Of a stretch of 64,000 nt of DNA, positions 30,778-39,795 are shown piece by piece. Source of the stretch: an unidentified bacterial endosymbiont (GTDB lineage Bacteria; Pseudomonadota; Gammaproteobacteria; Enterobacterales; Enterobacteriaceae); NCBI RefSeq assembly GCF_918797525.1, contig NZ_OU963893.1, positions 1,240,001-1,304,000 of the forward strand. The letters are read 5' to 3'. How positions within the stretch are numbered: the stretch's first letter is position 1; each line of letters begins with the position of its first letter. Both the position numbers and the translations under genes were made by a program. The notes under the pieces were generated by a model. The model saw nothing but the letters and a program-made list of their open reading frames with translations. It did no database searches and was not told the DNA's origin.

Positions 30778-32331
30778 ATGAAAAACATGAAACTGGAGTG
30801 GAAAAGAGGTGACTGGGCGGCGTATTTCGGGTTGATGACCAACAACCTGACCAATTTGCTGACTATGATGGGGCTGCTCATTTTTGTCGTCGGCATCCCG
30901 AAGGAGATTGTATATGGACGCATCGCGCCCGCCTTCGGGCTGGCGGTGCTGGTGGCGAGCGTCTGCTATACGTGGTTTGGCCTGCAGATGGCGCGCCAGA
31001 GCGGGCGGAATGACGTGACTGCGTTACCGTCCGGCCCGAGCGCGCCGTCTATTTTTACCGTGACCTTCCTGGTCTTAATGCCTGTTTATCAGCAAACGGG
31101 CGATGCGGATTTTGCCATTCAAATTGGCCTGGTGTGGTGCTTTGTGGAGGCGATGATCCTGGCGGGCGGGTCGTTTTTAGGCGAGACCATTCGCAAGATG
31201 ATCCCGCGCACCGTGCTGCTGTCGTGCCTGTCTGGCCTGGGGTTGCTGCTGCTGGCGATGAACCCGATGCTGCAGGCGTTCGAGGCACCAACCGTGTCGT
31301 TTATCGTCCTGCTGCTGATCTTTATTAACTGGTTTGGCAAAAAGCCGATCTTTGCCCGTATCCCGACCGGTTTGCTGCTGTTAATTGCCGGTACAGCACT
31401 GGCGTGGATCTCGGGTCTGCAAAGCCCGGAGGCGATCAAATCGTCCATGTCATCGTTCGGTTTTAACCCGCCGCAGGTCCACATCGACAACTTTATACAG
31501 GGGATGCCGCACGCATTGCCGTACCTGGCGTCTGCGGTGCCGCTGGGGCTGGCGAACTACATTTTCGATCTGGAAAACATTGAAAGCGCCCACGCAGCGG
31601 GAGATGAATACCCGACGCGTAAAGTGATGCTGGCAAACGGTCTGGCCTCCATGCTCGGTTGCCTGATGGGCAACCCGTTTCCGGTAACGGTCTATGTGGG
31701 CCACCCGGGCTGGAAAGCGATGGGGGCAAGCATTGGCTATACGCTGGCTTCGGGGGTGACGATGTTCATCGTGCCGCTGTTCGGGCTGGGGGCGTTTATG
31801 CTCGCTATCATTCCGATGACCGCCATCGTGCCGATATTGGTGTTTATCGGCGTGGTCACTGCCAACCAGGTCGTGAGGGAAACGCCCAAAGTGGAGGTGC
31901 CGGTGATCTTCATCTGTCTGTTCCCGTGGATCGCCAACTGGGCGCTGACCATGATGAACAGCGTGATGGGCGCGGCGGGCACCAGTGCGGCGAAAATCGG
32001 TAGCGACGTGCTGCACGGCAAAGGCATCTACTACGAAGGATTAGTTCATCTGGGCAACGGCGCGCCGCTCGCCAGCATGCTCTGGGGCTGTATCGCCATC
32101 TTCGCCATTATCAACAAGCCGCTGCGCGGCGCTGTTGCGGTAGCCGTCGGCGCGTTGCTGGCGCTGTTTGGGGTGATCCACGCCCCGGTGGTCGGCTTTG
32201 CGCAGGGCAGTTCGCTGATGTTCGTCACGGCCTATCTGATGATGGGCGGCATGTTTGTGGTGAAACATTTCCTCGATAGCCGGGAAGCGGCAAGCGCTGA
32301 ATCTGGCGCTGTTGCAAAGGAAAACCTATGA
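30778..32331 (+). CDS. NCS2-family nucleobase-type permease
   Basis: A 517-residue carrier with about 12-14 hydrophobic segments, related to the xanthine/uracil/guanine (NCS2, AzgA-like) family: N-terminal LMTNNLTNLLTMMGLLIFVVG, LPSGPSAPSIF, and the ESAHAAGDEYPTRKVMLANGL/PFPVTVYVGHPGWKAMGAS core. It probably imports the substrate degraded by the operon, or its periplasmic product. The start lies 11 bp after the DUF1116 gene and the stop overlaps the carbamate kinase start (ATGA). Confidence 0.8.
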   Translation: MKNMKLEWKRGDWAAYFGLMTNNLTNLLTMMGLLIFVVGIPKEIVYGRIAPAFGLAVLVASVCYTWFGLQMARQSGRNDVTALPSGPSAPSIFTVTFLVLMPVYQQTGDADFAIQIGLVWCFVEAMILAGGSFLGETIRKMIPRTVLLSCLSGLGLLLLAMNPMLQAFEAPTVSFIVLLLIFINWFGKKPIFARIPTGLLLLIAGTALAWISGLQSPEAIKSSMSSFGFNPPQVHIDNFIQGMPHALPYLASAVPLGLANYIFDLENIESAHAAGDEYPTRKVMLANGLASMLGCLMGNPFPVTVYVGHPGWKAMGASIGYTLASGVTMFIVPLFGLGAFMLAIIPMTAIVPILVFIGVVTANQVVRETPKVEVPVIFICLFPWIANWALTMMNSVMGAAGTSAAKIGSDVLHGKGIYYEGLVHLGNGAPLASMLWGCIAIFAIINKPLRGAVAVAVGALLALFGVIHAPVVGFAQGSSLMFVTAYLMMGGMFVVKHFLDSREAASAESGAVAKENL

Positions 32332-33284
32332 AAGCGCTTATGGTGGTTGCCATTGGCGGCAACAGTATTATCAAAGACAACGCCAGCCAGTCGATTGAAC
32401 ATCAGGCGCAGGCGGTAAAAGCGGTGGCAGAATCAATACTGGCGATGCTGGCCTCTGACTATGACATTGTGCTGACGCACGGTAACGGCCCCCAGGTTGG
32501 GCTGGATCTGCGACGCGCGGAAATCGCCCACGAGCGGGAAGGGCTGCCGCTGACGCCGCTGGCAAACTGTGTGGCGGACACCCAGGGCGGTATCGGCTAC
32601 CTGATCCAGCAGGCGCTCAACAATCGGCTGGCCGTGCGCGGTGGGCAGAAAGCGGTAACGGTGGTCACCCAGGTAGAGGTGGATAAAAACGATCCCGGCT
32701 TCATTCACCCCACTAAGCCGATTGGCGCGTTTCTTAGCGAGGCGCAGCGCGATGAGCTGCAACGGGCGCATCCGGACTGGCATTTTGTTGAAGACGCTGG
32801 ACGGGGCTATCGCCGCGTGGTGGCGTCGCCGCAGCCGCTGCGCATTGTCGAAGCGGATGCGATCAAAACCCTGACGCAAAAGGGCTATGTGGCGATCGGC
32901 GCGGGCGGCGGCGGGATCCCCGTGGTGCGTGGCGAGCAGGGCGATTACCAGAGCGTCGACGCGGTGATTGATAAAGATCTCTCTACCGCGCTGCTGGCGC
33001 GTGAGATCTGCGCCGACGTGCTTGTTATCACCACCGGCGTCGAGAAAGTATGCATCAACTACGGCAAGCCGGACCAACAGGCGCTGGATACCGTCAACGT
33101 GGCGCAAATGACGCGCTACATGGCGCAAGGGCACTTCCCGGCAGGCAGCATGCTGCCCAAAATCGTTGCTTCGCTGGAGTTTTTAAACCACGGCGGCAAG
33201 CGCGTGATTATTACCTCCCCGGACTGCCTGCCTGCGGCGCTGCACGGCGAAACCGGTACCCATATTGTGAGTGAAGGAAGATAA
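32328..33284 (+). CDS. Carbamate kinase
   Basis: A 318-residue amino-acid kinase-fold enzyme that transfers phosphate from carbamoyl phosphate to ADP, giving ATP, CO2 and ammonia. Signatures are AIGGNSIIKD at the start, THGNGPQVGL, GAGGGGIPVV and IDKDLSTALLA. Fermentative ureide pathways (for example allantoin via oxamate) end with this step, so its place after an FdrA/DUF1116 pair supports a carbamoyl-phosphate-yielding pathway. It starts inside the permease stop. Confidence 0.92.
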   Translation: MKALMVVAIGGNSIIKDNASQSIEHQAQAVKAVAESILAMLASDYDIVLTHGNGPQVGLDLRRAEIAHEREGLPLTPLANCVADTQGGIGYLIQQALNNRLAVRGGQKAVTVVTQVEVDKNDPGFIHPTKPIGAFLSEAQRDELQRAHPDWHFVEDAGRGYRRVVASPQPLRIVEADAIKTLTQKGYVAIGAGGGGIPVVRGEQGDYQSVDAVIDKDLSTALLAREICADVLVITTGVEKVCINYGKPDQQALDTVNVAQMTRYMAQGHFPAGSMLPKIVASLEFLNHGGKRVIITSPDCLPAALHGETGTHIVSEGR

Positions 33285-33285
33285 G

Positions 33286-34665
33286 ATGAGTGAGAATAAA
33301 AGTCGCCGGGAATTCATCAGCCACAGCGGCAAAATGGTTACCGCCTGCGCGCTGTTTGGCGCGACCGGCTCTGTTGCGTATGCTGCGCAGACCGCCGCGC
33401 CCGCCTGCGAGACGGGCAAGCTGATGAACATTACCGCAAAACACTATTATCTGGATAACGTGCTGCTGGAGGCTGGGTTTAACGTTGAGGGCAACGTAGC
33501 GACGAGCACCCGTACCGAGCTGAAAACGCTGGAGATCAAAGACGGGAAAATCGTCGCTCTGCGCGATAACCAAAGCCATGCCGATGCCACATTGCCGCAC
33601 TACGACGCGGGCAGCAAACTGCTGCTCCCGGCGATGCGCGATATGCATATTCACCTCGATAAGACCTTTTACGGCGGCCCGTGGCGCTCCCTGAACCGCC
33701 CGGCGGGAACCACAATTCAGGATATGATCCGTCTGGAACAAACGCTGTTGCCAGAGTTGCAGCCCTACATGCAGGAACGCGCGGAAAAGCTGATTGACCT
33801 GATCCAGTCGAAAGGTTCAACCCTCGCCCGTAGCCACTGCAACATTGAGCCTGTTTCCGGCCTGAAAAATCTGGAAAACCTGCAGGCGGTATTAGCGCGC
33901 CGCAAGCCCGGGTTTGACTGCGAAATCGTCGCCTTCCCGCAGCATGGCCTGCTGCTGTCGAATGCTGAAAAGCTGATGCGCGAGGCGATGCAGGCCGGGG
34001 CGCACTACGTGGGCGGGCTTGATCCCACAAGCGTTGACGGCGCGATGGAAAAATCCCTCGACACCCTGTTCCAGATTGCGCTGGATTATGATAAGGGGGT
34101 CGATATTCACCTGCATGAAACCAGCCCGGCGGGCGTGGCGGCGGTGAACTACATGGTTGAAACCGTGGAGAAAACCCCGGCGCTGAAGGGTAAGTTGACC
34201 ATCAGCCACGCCTTTGCGCTGGCAACGCTCAACGCACAACAGGTGGATGAGATTGCGACCCGCATGGCGCAGCAACAGGTGACGATTGCCTCCACCGTTC
34301 CGATTGGCACCCTGCACATGCCGCTTAAACAGTTGCGGGATAAAGGCGTGTTTGTGATGACGGGCACCGACAGCGTGATCGACCATTGGTCGCCGTACGG
34401 CCTGGGGGACATGCTGGAAAAAGCCAACCTCTATGCGCAGCTCTATATCCGCCCGAACGAGCAAACCCTTTCCCGGGCATTAGGTATCGCGACCGGTGAC
34501 GTACTGCCGCTGAACGATAAAGGTGAACGCGTGTGGCCAAAAGTACAGGATGATGCCAGCTTTGTGCTGATGGACGCCTCCTGTTCCGCCGAAGCCGTGG
34601 CGCGCATTTCTCCGCGTACCGCGACGTTCCACAAGGGCAATCTGGTCTGGGGAACCCTTCCCTGA
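33286..34665 (+). CDS. Tat-signal amidohydrolase, cytosine-deaminase-like
   Basis: A 459-residue metal-dependent hydrolase of the CodA/Amidohydro_3 type. Metal ligands are expected in HIHLDKTF, the HLHET strand, SHAFAL and the GTDSV aspartate. The N-terminus has a twin-arginine motif, SRREFIS, a weakly hydrophobic stretch and an AYA-AQ cleavage site, which predicts Tat export to the periplasm. ATG 33286 follows AAGGAAG. Last gene of the operon; probably hydrolyses a cyclic amide, but the substrate is not known. Confidence 0.82.
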   Translation: MSENKSRREFISHSGKMVTACALFGATGSVAYAAQTAAPACETGKLMNITAKHYYLDNVLLEAGFNVEGNVATSTRTELKTLEIKDGKIVALRDNQSHADATLPHYDAGSKLLLPAMRDMHIHLDKTFYGGPWRSLNRPAGTTIQDMIRLEQTLLPELQPYMQERAEKLIDLIQSKGSTLARSHCNIEPVSGLKNLENLQAVLARRKPGFDCEIVAFPQHGLLLSNAEKLMREAMQAGAHYVGGLDPTSVDGAMEKSLDTLFQIALDYDKGVDIHLHETSPAGVAAVNYMVETVEKTPALKGKLTISHAFALATLNAQQVDEIATRMAQQQVTIASTVPIGTLHMPLKQLRDKGVFVMTGTDSVIDHWSPYGLGDMLEKANLYAQLYIRPNEQTLSRALGIATGDVLPLNDKGERVWPKVQDDASFVLMDASCSAEAVARISPRTATFHKGNLVWGTLP

Positions 34666-34673
34666 TCCCTTGT

Positions 34674-34700
34674 CGGGGTATCGCTGCAGGTGATACCCCG
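34674..34700 (+). terminator. Hairpin after the amidohydrolase operon
   Basis: A perfect 9-bp stem CGGGGTATC (34674-34682) / GATACCCCG (34692-34700) with a 9-nt loop lies 8 bp past the operon. It has no T run, so it may be a pause or stability element as well as a terminator. Confidence 0.5.
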
Positions 34701-34843
34701 TCAGGCGCAGCGCACTTTTGAAATGACCTCTATAGCCAATAACCGAGCGATAAAAATGCACACGTTGGCACTAAGCTTACGGAATTTATCGCCTATATTC
34801 TGCTAAGATTGGGCACAATATAATAAAAGAAGGTAAACAAAGA

Positions 34844-36025
34844 ATGTCTGTGAACAAACTCGCCCACAGCGCACAGGGCCTGCAATCATCTGCCATCCGT
34901 GAACTATTAAAACACAGCAAAATGGCGGGCGTGATTTCGCTCGGTGGGGGGATCCCAAACCCTGACCTGTTCGATCACGAGGGCCTGAAAATAGCTGCGG
35001 ATGCCGTATTATCACAGCATTTTGGCGAGGCGTTTCAGTACGGCCTGACCGAAGGCGTACCGGGGCTACGTGAAGAGATCCAGCGTATTTGTGAAGGCCG
35101 TGGAATTGTCTGTAAAGCCGATGATGTGGTGGTTACATCCGGTTCGCAACAGTCTCTGGATGTTCTGGCGCGCGCGTTGATTAACCCTGGCGATACGGTC
35201 GTCGTAGAACGTCCTACCTATCTGGCCGCGCTGCAGGTGTTTGGCCTGGCGCAGGCAAATTTTGCATCCGTTGGCACCGACGGCGACGGCATGATCGTTG
35301 ATGAGCTCGAAACGCTGGTGGCGCATAAAACCATCAAAGCGGTCTACATTGTGCCGACGTTTGGTAATCCTGGTGGCGTAACGCTTTCAGAACCCCGTCG
35401 TAAGCAACTGGTGGCATTATCAAAACGTTATGATTTCGTGATTATCGAAGATGATCCGTACAGTGAAATAAATTATACCGACGAGGTATTCCGCCCGCTG
35501 ATTGCCCATGCCAAAGATATCGGCAATGAACAGAATCTGGTTTATACCTCGACCTTCTCGAAAATTCTTGCGCCGGGAACCCGCGTGGGTTGGGTGCTGG
35601 TACCTGAGTGGCTAAAAGGCGCGGTGGTGAATCTCAAGCAAACGACCGACCTGCACACCAGTACGCTGTCGCAATTGATGACCTGGGAGTATCTAAAAAC
35701 CGGTCGTCTGGCGGCTCAGATTGCTATGATCCGCGAAGCGTATCGTCAGAAATACCAGACGTTCGCCAACGCGCTGGAAGCGGAACTGGGTGATGTAATG
35801 TCCTTTCACAAGCCGAAGGGCGGTATGTTCCTGTGGGCAAAAATGAATAACGGGATGAACACCACGCGCTGGCTGGAAAAAACGTTAAGCAATGGCGTGG
35901 TGTTTGTGCCGGGTGAGTTCTTCTACTGCAATGAATCAGACCCTACTACGCTGCGTATGTCGTTTGTCACACCGACGGACGAACAGCTGAAAGAGGCGGT
36001 AAGACGTCTGAAGTCATCTCTGTAA
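34844..36025 (+). CDS. PLP-dependent aminotransferase (2-aminoadipate/MocR-type fold I)
   Basis: A 393-residue class I/II aminotransferase of the LysN/KAT-like group. It has ISLGGGIPNPDLFDHE at the substrate-binding start, SGSQQSLDVLARAL, NPGG, DDPYSEINY and the PLP lysine in STFSKILAPGTRVGW (about residue 240). There is no DNA-binding domain, so it is an enzyme and not a MocR regulator. It has its own upstream region and probably its own promoter. The amino-acid substrate cannot be told from sequence. Confidence 0.85.
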   Translation: MSVNKLAHSAQGLQSSAIRELLKHSKMAGVISLGGGIPNPDLFDHEGLKIAADAVLSQHFGEAFQYGLTEGVPGLREEIQRICEGRGIVCKADDVVVTSGSQQSLDVLARALINPGDTVVVERPTYLAALQVFGLAQANFASVGTDGDGMIVDELETLVAHKTIKAVYIVPTFGNPGGVTLSEPRRKQLVALSKRYDFVIIEDDPYSEINYTDEVFRPLIAHAKDIGNEQNLVYTSTFSKILAPGTRVGWVLVPEWLKGAVVNLKQTTDLHTSTLSQLMTWEYLKTGRLAAQIAMIREAYRQKYQTFANALEAELGDVMSFHKPKGGMFLWAKMNNGMNTTRWLEKTLSNGVVFVPGEFFYCNESDPTTLRMSFVTPTDEQLKEAVRRLKSSL

Positions 36026-36084
36026 ATGTTAACAGGTGCCGCTTAATAGGCGGCGCTCATTTTTGTGTAGTGTTAATAATGTAA

Positions 36085-36285
36085 GCTCTTGAGGAGGGAA
36101 ACTCAGTTGAGCCGGAAAAATTTGCCGAAGATATGCTTCATCAGTCCCTCTTAACGTTGGCGCAGGATAGCAGCCTTGATGAGAAGGTTAACCATCTTTG
36201 GTGCCACTACCTGAGTAAAATTGATCCGCAGGATGTCCCTGAATTTATACGCTCGAATTTTTTGTTTGCGCAAGCGCGTAGATGA
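36085..36285 (+). pseudogene. Startless open frame, possible gene remnant
   Basis: An open stretch of 66 codons with protein-like composition (for example EKFAEDMLHQSLLTLAQDSS and PQDVPEFIRSNFLFAQARR) and a stop at 36283-36285. A GAGGAGGG motif lies within it but no good start codon follows; the first ATG is at 36133. I do not recognise the product. It may be the 3' end of a gene lost when the fimbrial operon arrived, or a short regulator using a rare start. Confidence 0.3.
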
Positions 36286-36297
36286 TTTTTTTATTTT

Positions 36298-37281
36298 TTA
36301 ATCGTATATCATCATTACGCGCATCCGGCTTTCAACTTTCCCCGCTTTAACTTTACCGCTACCGTAGCGGGTATATTTGAAGGTCAGACTAAGGGGATAA
36401 GAGGTAGATTTGAGCGCCTGATAGCGTGAAAAAATCTTGGTTGTCGTCGGTTCGGCCTGGTTAACGTTTACGTTAATACCGTTGCTTTTCAACGCAAACC
36501 CGACCTCACCGGCGCTGTCTCGCGCATCGCGGACGTTCCTTAGCACGTTATTGCCCCCAATATTATCTGCGGCGAAGTAATACTTTACATTGCTGCTGGC
36601 GAATCCAAACTTGCTGCTGCACGCTATTTCGGGTTGCGTTGCAGGCTCCAGGTAACCGCGGGTGTCGATTTCTTGTGCGGATATATTGGGTATGATAAGG
36701 CTGTTGTTTGTCAGAGTGCAGGTGGTGGGGGTGAACTTTACGCTGACAATAATATTATTGATGTACTGATCTTTGTTGTTATTGCCACTAAAACCACAGG
36801 AAATGCTGCAGGGTGCTGGCTTTATTATAATTTGCTCTCTCAACGGGAATTCTTCGCCTATTGTGTATTCTGGTGGGTTAAGATCTTCCGGGTTATCAAT
36901 GATTGCTGTCTTAATGCTGTATGCACTGTTGAGGCTAGCAGCGCTTTGATTGTCTCCAGGGTTGAAGTGGTTTTTATAAGACGTATTTGCCTTTAACGAT
37001 ATTTGTAAAATAAAAAAGTGGTTGGCGCTGTATTTTATTTTGTACTCCTTATTGCCTTCAGCGATGTGAGTAGTAAAATAATTACCGATAAATGTACAGA
37101 AGAAGTTAGAGATGTCAGCATCAAAATTCATAGTCGAGCTAATAAGTATTTTAGAGGGGTCATCTAAGTTGATCTCGAGTGTTGCGGAGTGCTTAGTGTT
37201 TTTACTTGTATCTTTTATCTTGCAATACGCCTGGGCCTGACTTGCGCTCAGTATCAGCATTAGCATGAATAACCCTTTCAT
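36298..37281 (-). CDS. Fimbrial tip adhesin/minor subunit
   Basis: A 327-residue secreted protein with signal peptide MKGLFMLMLILSASQAQA, Cys residues in the N-terminal half, and a C-terminal pilin-like domain ending in KVESRMRVMMIYD. As last gene of a pilin-chaperone-usher-adhesin operon it is probably the tip adhesin, with an N-terminal receptor-binding domain of unknown specificity. The frame is open to 37305; ATG 37281 follows AAGGA and starts the signal peptide. The DNA is AT-rich compared with the core genome. Confidence 0.75.
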   Translation of the reverse strand: MKGLFMLMLILSASQAQAYCKIKDTSKNTKHSATLEINLDDPSKILISSTMNFDADISNFFCTFIGNYFTTHIAEGNKEYKIKYSANHFFILQISLKANTSYKNHFNPGDNQSAASLNSAYSIKTAIIDNPEDLNPPEYTIGEEFPLREQIIIKPAPCSISCGFSGNNNKDQYINNIIVSVKFTPTTCTLTNNSLIIPNISAQEIDTRGYLEPATQPEIACSSKFGFASSNVKYYFAADNIGGNNVLRNVRDARDSAGEVGFALKSNGINVNVNQAEPTTTKIFSRYQALKSTSYPLSLTFKYTRYGSGKVKAGKVESRMRVMMIYD

Positions 37282-37295
37282 AATAAATCCTTTTA

Positions 37296-39785
37296 TTATT
37301 GACAAATGTACGTTTTATTTTCATCAATTGCTGCGTTCAGCGTTATGAGGCACGAGGATACGCCATCGCGATCTGCGCCCACCCTGATTTGCACCGGGAT
37401 GACGTCAGCACGCATATAAACCTGGCTCCCCTGGCCGACCACCCCGATAGGGCTGCCCGTCATATCAAACACGTTATAGCCAAAGGTGAGGGGAGACGCG
37501 TCGGCATGGCGGGCTTTAACATACCACGGACTCCGCGAGTCGGTTTCGAACCGGCTGAGCACCACCGCTCCCCGGTAAGGCGCAACCTGGTTACGGTTGC
37601 CCAGCAGCGCTGTGTTGCTGTCCGTTTGTGAAATATCCAGAGTGAGCTGATTTTCCCGATACGGCGTCAGGCCATCATAGACAACGGTACCGGAGCGATC
37701 GGTGGTACGGTAACGCTGGCCGTTGACATAAGCGCCTGCAAGTCCAGGCGCTTGCAGGATGGCAACGGTGTCGGATAGCCGGTTCGCCAGGTTTACGCCC
37801 CCGGACCAGACAACAATACCGCCGGCAATACTGCCGCTAGCCTGCTGATATTGGGATGAATGGCTTACGCTACCGTTGAGGGTGGCGAAAGCGCTATTCC
37901 AGCTCAGGTTCGAGCCGATACTGGTTTCATTATTCTGACGCTGGTTGCTGACATTGACGCCATAGCTAAACTGATCGCGACTCCCGGCCATTCCATATAA
38001 TCCGGCGGTATTTGAGGCATAGCCGTTATTATCGAAAGTTGTCGAGTTAGAGACCGTCAGGCGTCGGGGCAATGCGCTATCACCCTTGTCCCAGTTGAGC
38101 GGTACCGAGAAGTAAATACTCACCCGTTTGTCTTGCCGATCGTCTTCGTCGTAGGTCTGGTTAGCCGAAAGGGAGAAGCTGGTCTGCCGCCAGTTATTGG
38201 CATAACTGACCTGGTAATCTTTTCTGTTTCCGCTTTTCCCCCAGTAATCGCGCCACAGCACGCTGGCAGTAAGTGAACCCCAGCCGTCGGGAAGAGACTG
38301 ACTGACGTTAACTGAAAAACTGTTTTTACGACCAAAATCGTTTTGATAATAGTTGCCAACGTTATACACGTCGTTTTCGTCATACTTGTAACGATCTTTG
38401 CTGTTGGCCCAGACATGATCGTTAAACGTCCGATAATTGCGGGACGAATAGCGGTATGCCGCCAGGCCAAAACGCGTCTGCGTCGGCGCCACGAATTTAC
38501 TGTAGCTTAGCTGATAGCTCTGCCCGTCGAGGGTCTGCCCGTCATCCTGTTTGCTATGCGATTTAGTGGCATCAACAGAAAGTGCGCCAATCAGGGTGTT
38601 CCACCCCGTGCCGAGCGTCGCCGCAGTGTAATCATCAGCGAGAAGCGTGCCGCCAAAGAGGGTGAGAAAATTATTTAACCCATACTGGTAGCTGGTTTGC
38701 AGGAAGTCAGTTTGTTCCGTCGCGCCCTCAATATAGCTCTGACCGGCGGCAATATCATATTTTGAGACGCCCGGCTGCAGCATATTGGGAACGGACGAAA
38801 AGGGGACCAGATAGTGAGTGACTGAGCCATCGGCCTCTTTGACGCTGACGTCAAGGTCGGCGCCGCCCCCCGCAGAGCTTAAATCTGAAATCGCAAACGG
38901 GCCTGGCGGCACCTCCTTCTGATAGATGATAAAGCCGTTTTGCTCAATGGTAACCAGAGCATTACTCTGAGCAATCCCCTGCACGATGGGGGTAAAGTTT
39001 TGCCGAGAATCGGGGAGCATTTGCATATCGGTTGCCAGCCGTACGCCACGGAAACGAACGATGTCAAAAATATCGCCCGAGGTATAAATATCACCGGCAC
39101 GCAGCGTGCTCATCAGCTCCGCTATACCGCGCTCCAGATATAACGTATTGCTTTTCCATTCACCCTTATTGTCGTCACTTTTGTTGTAAGACGCATCTGA
39201 GTGCAACTGCCATCCCAGCAGATTCAGGCCACTGTTAAAGCGCGCATAGCTGCTTTTGCTGTCGCCTCCCTGCTGATGATGGCTGACGTACTGGCTAAAA
39301 TAGTAGGAAGTGTAGAGCGCATTAATCCCCCGGTCCCAACTTTCAGGAGTCAGATAACCTTGTTCGCGCTCGATGACAAAGGCCTGCGGGACGGTAAGAT
39401 TAAGGCGCAGCAGGCTCATCTCCCATGACGTCTGCCCCCCCTGAACGACCTGTTGCAGGGGAATGCACTGCGATGAGGAGGCCTCGCCGGAAGCCTCAGT
39501 TTTGATACCCAGCATGACGACGGTATTCAGCGGTAAGCAGGTTTCCTCCGTCGTCTCTTTTACCTCAACGGCATATTTTCCGCGCCATTGCTGGTTAATA
39601 TAAATATCGAGATCGTATACTCCCGCCAGCGGGCGATCGGCTGACACCGCAAACTGTGATTGCTTTTCACCTTTCATTCCTCCTATTAGAAAATGGGTGT
39701 CGAATGTTTCATCGACGCCGAGCACATCAGAAGAAAAAAGAAGCATATTAATCGCGCAGGCAAGGGCCGTTATCTTACTGAACAT
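37296..39785 (-). CDS. Fimbrial outer-membrane usher
   Basis: An 829-residue FimD/PapC-type usher. It has a signal peptide, an N-terminal chaperone-binding domain (DTHFLIGG...), a 24-strand barrel with the plug domain (EVPPGPFAISDLSS, GGADLDVSVKEADGS) and C-terminal domains (GTVVYDGLTPYRENQLTLDI). It receives chaperone-subunit complexes and exports the fimbria through the outer membrane. It begins 10 bp after the chaperone gene. Confidence 0.93.
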   Translation of the reverse strand: MFSKITALACAINMLLFSSDVLGVDETFDTHFLIGGMKGEKQSQFAVSADRPLAGVYDLDIYINQQWRGKYAVEVKETTEETCLPLNTVVMLGIKTEASGEASSSQCIPLQQVVQGGQTSWEMSLLRLNLTVPQAFVIEREQGYLTPESWDRGINALYTSYYFSQYVSHHQQGGDSKSSYARFNSGLNLLGWQLHSDASYNKSDDNKGEWKSNTLYLERGIAELMSTLRAGDIYTSGDIFDIVRFRGVRLATDMQMLPDSRQNFTPIVQGIAQSNALVTIEQNGFIIYQKEVPPGPFAISDLSSAGGGADLDVSVKEADGSVTHYLVPFSSVPNMLQPGVSKYDIAAGQSYIEGATEQTDFLQTSYQYGLNNFLTLFGGTLLADDYTAATLGTGWNTLIGALSVDATKSHSKQDDGQTLDGQSYQLSYSKFVAPTQTRFGLAAYRYSSRNYRTFNDHVWANSKDRYKYDENDVYNVGNYYQNDFGRKNSFSVNVSQSLPDGWGSLTASVLWRDYWGKSGNRKDYQVSYANNWRQTSFSLSANQTYDEDDRQDKRVSIYFSVPLNWDKGDSALPRRLTVSNSTTFDNNGYASNTAGLYGMAGSRDQFSYGVNVSNQRQNNETSIGSNLSWNSAFATLNGSVSHSSQYQQASGSIAGGIVVWSGGVNLANRLSDTVAILQAPGLAGAYVNGQRYRTTDRSGTVVYDGLTPYRENQLTLDISQTDSNTALLGNRNQVAPYRGAVVLSRFETDSRSPWYVKARHADASPLTFGYNVFDMTGSPIGVVGQGSQVYMRADVIPVQIRVGADRDGVSSCLITLNAAIDENKTYICQ

Positions 39786-39795
39786 GATTAACGCC

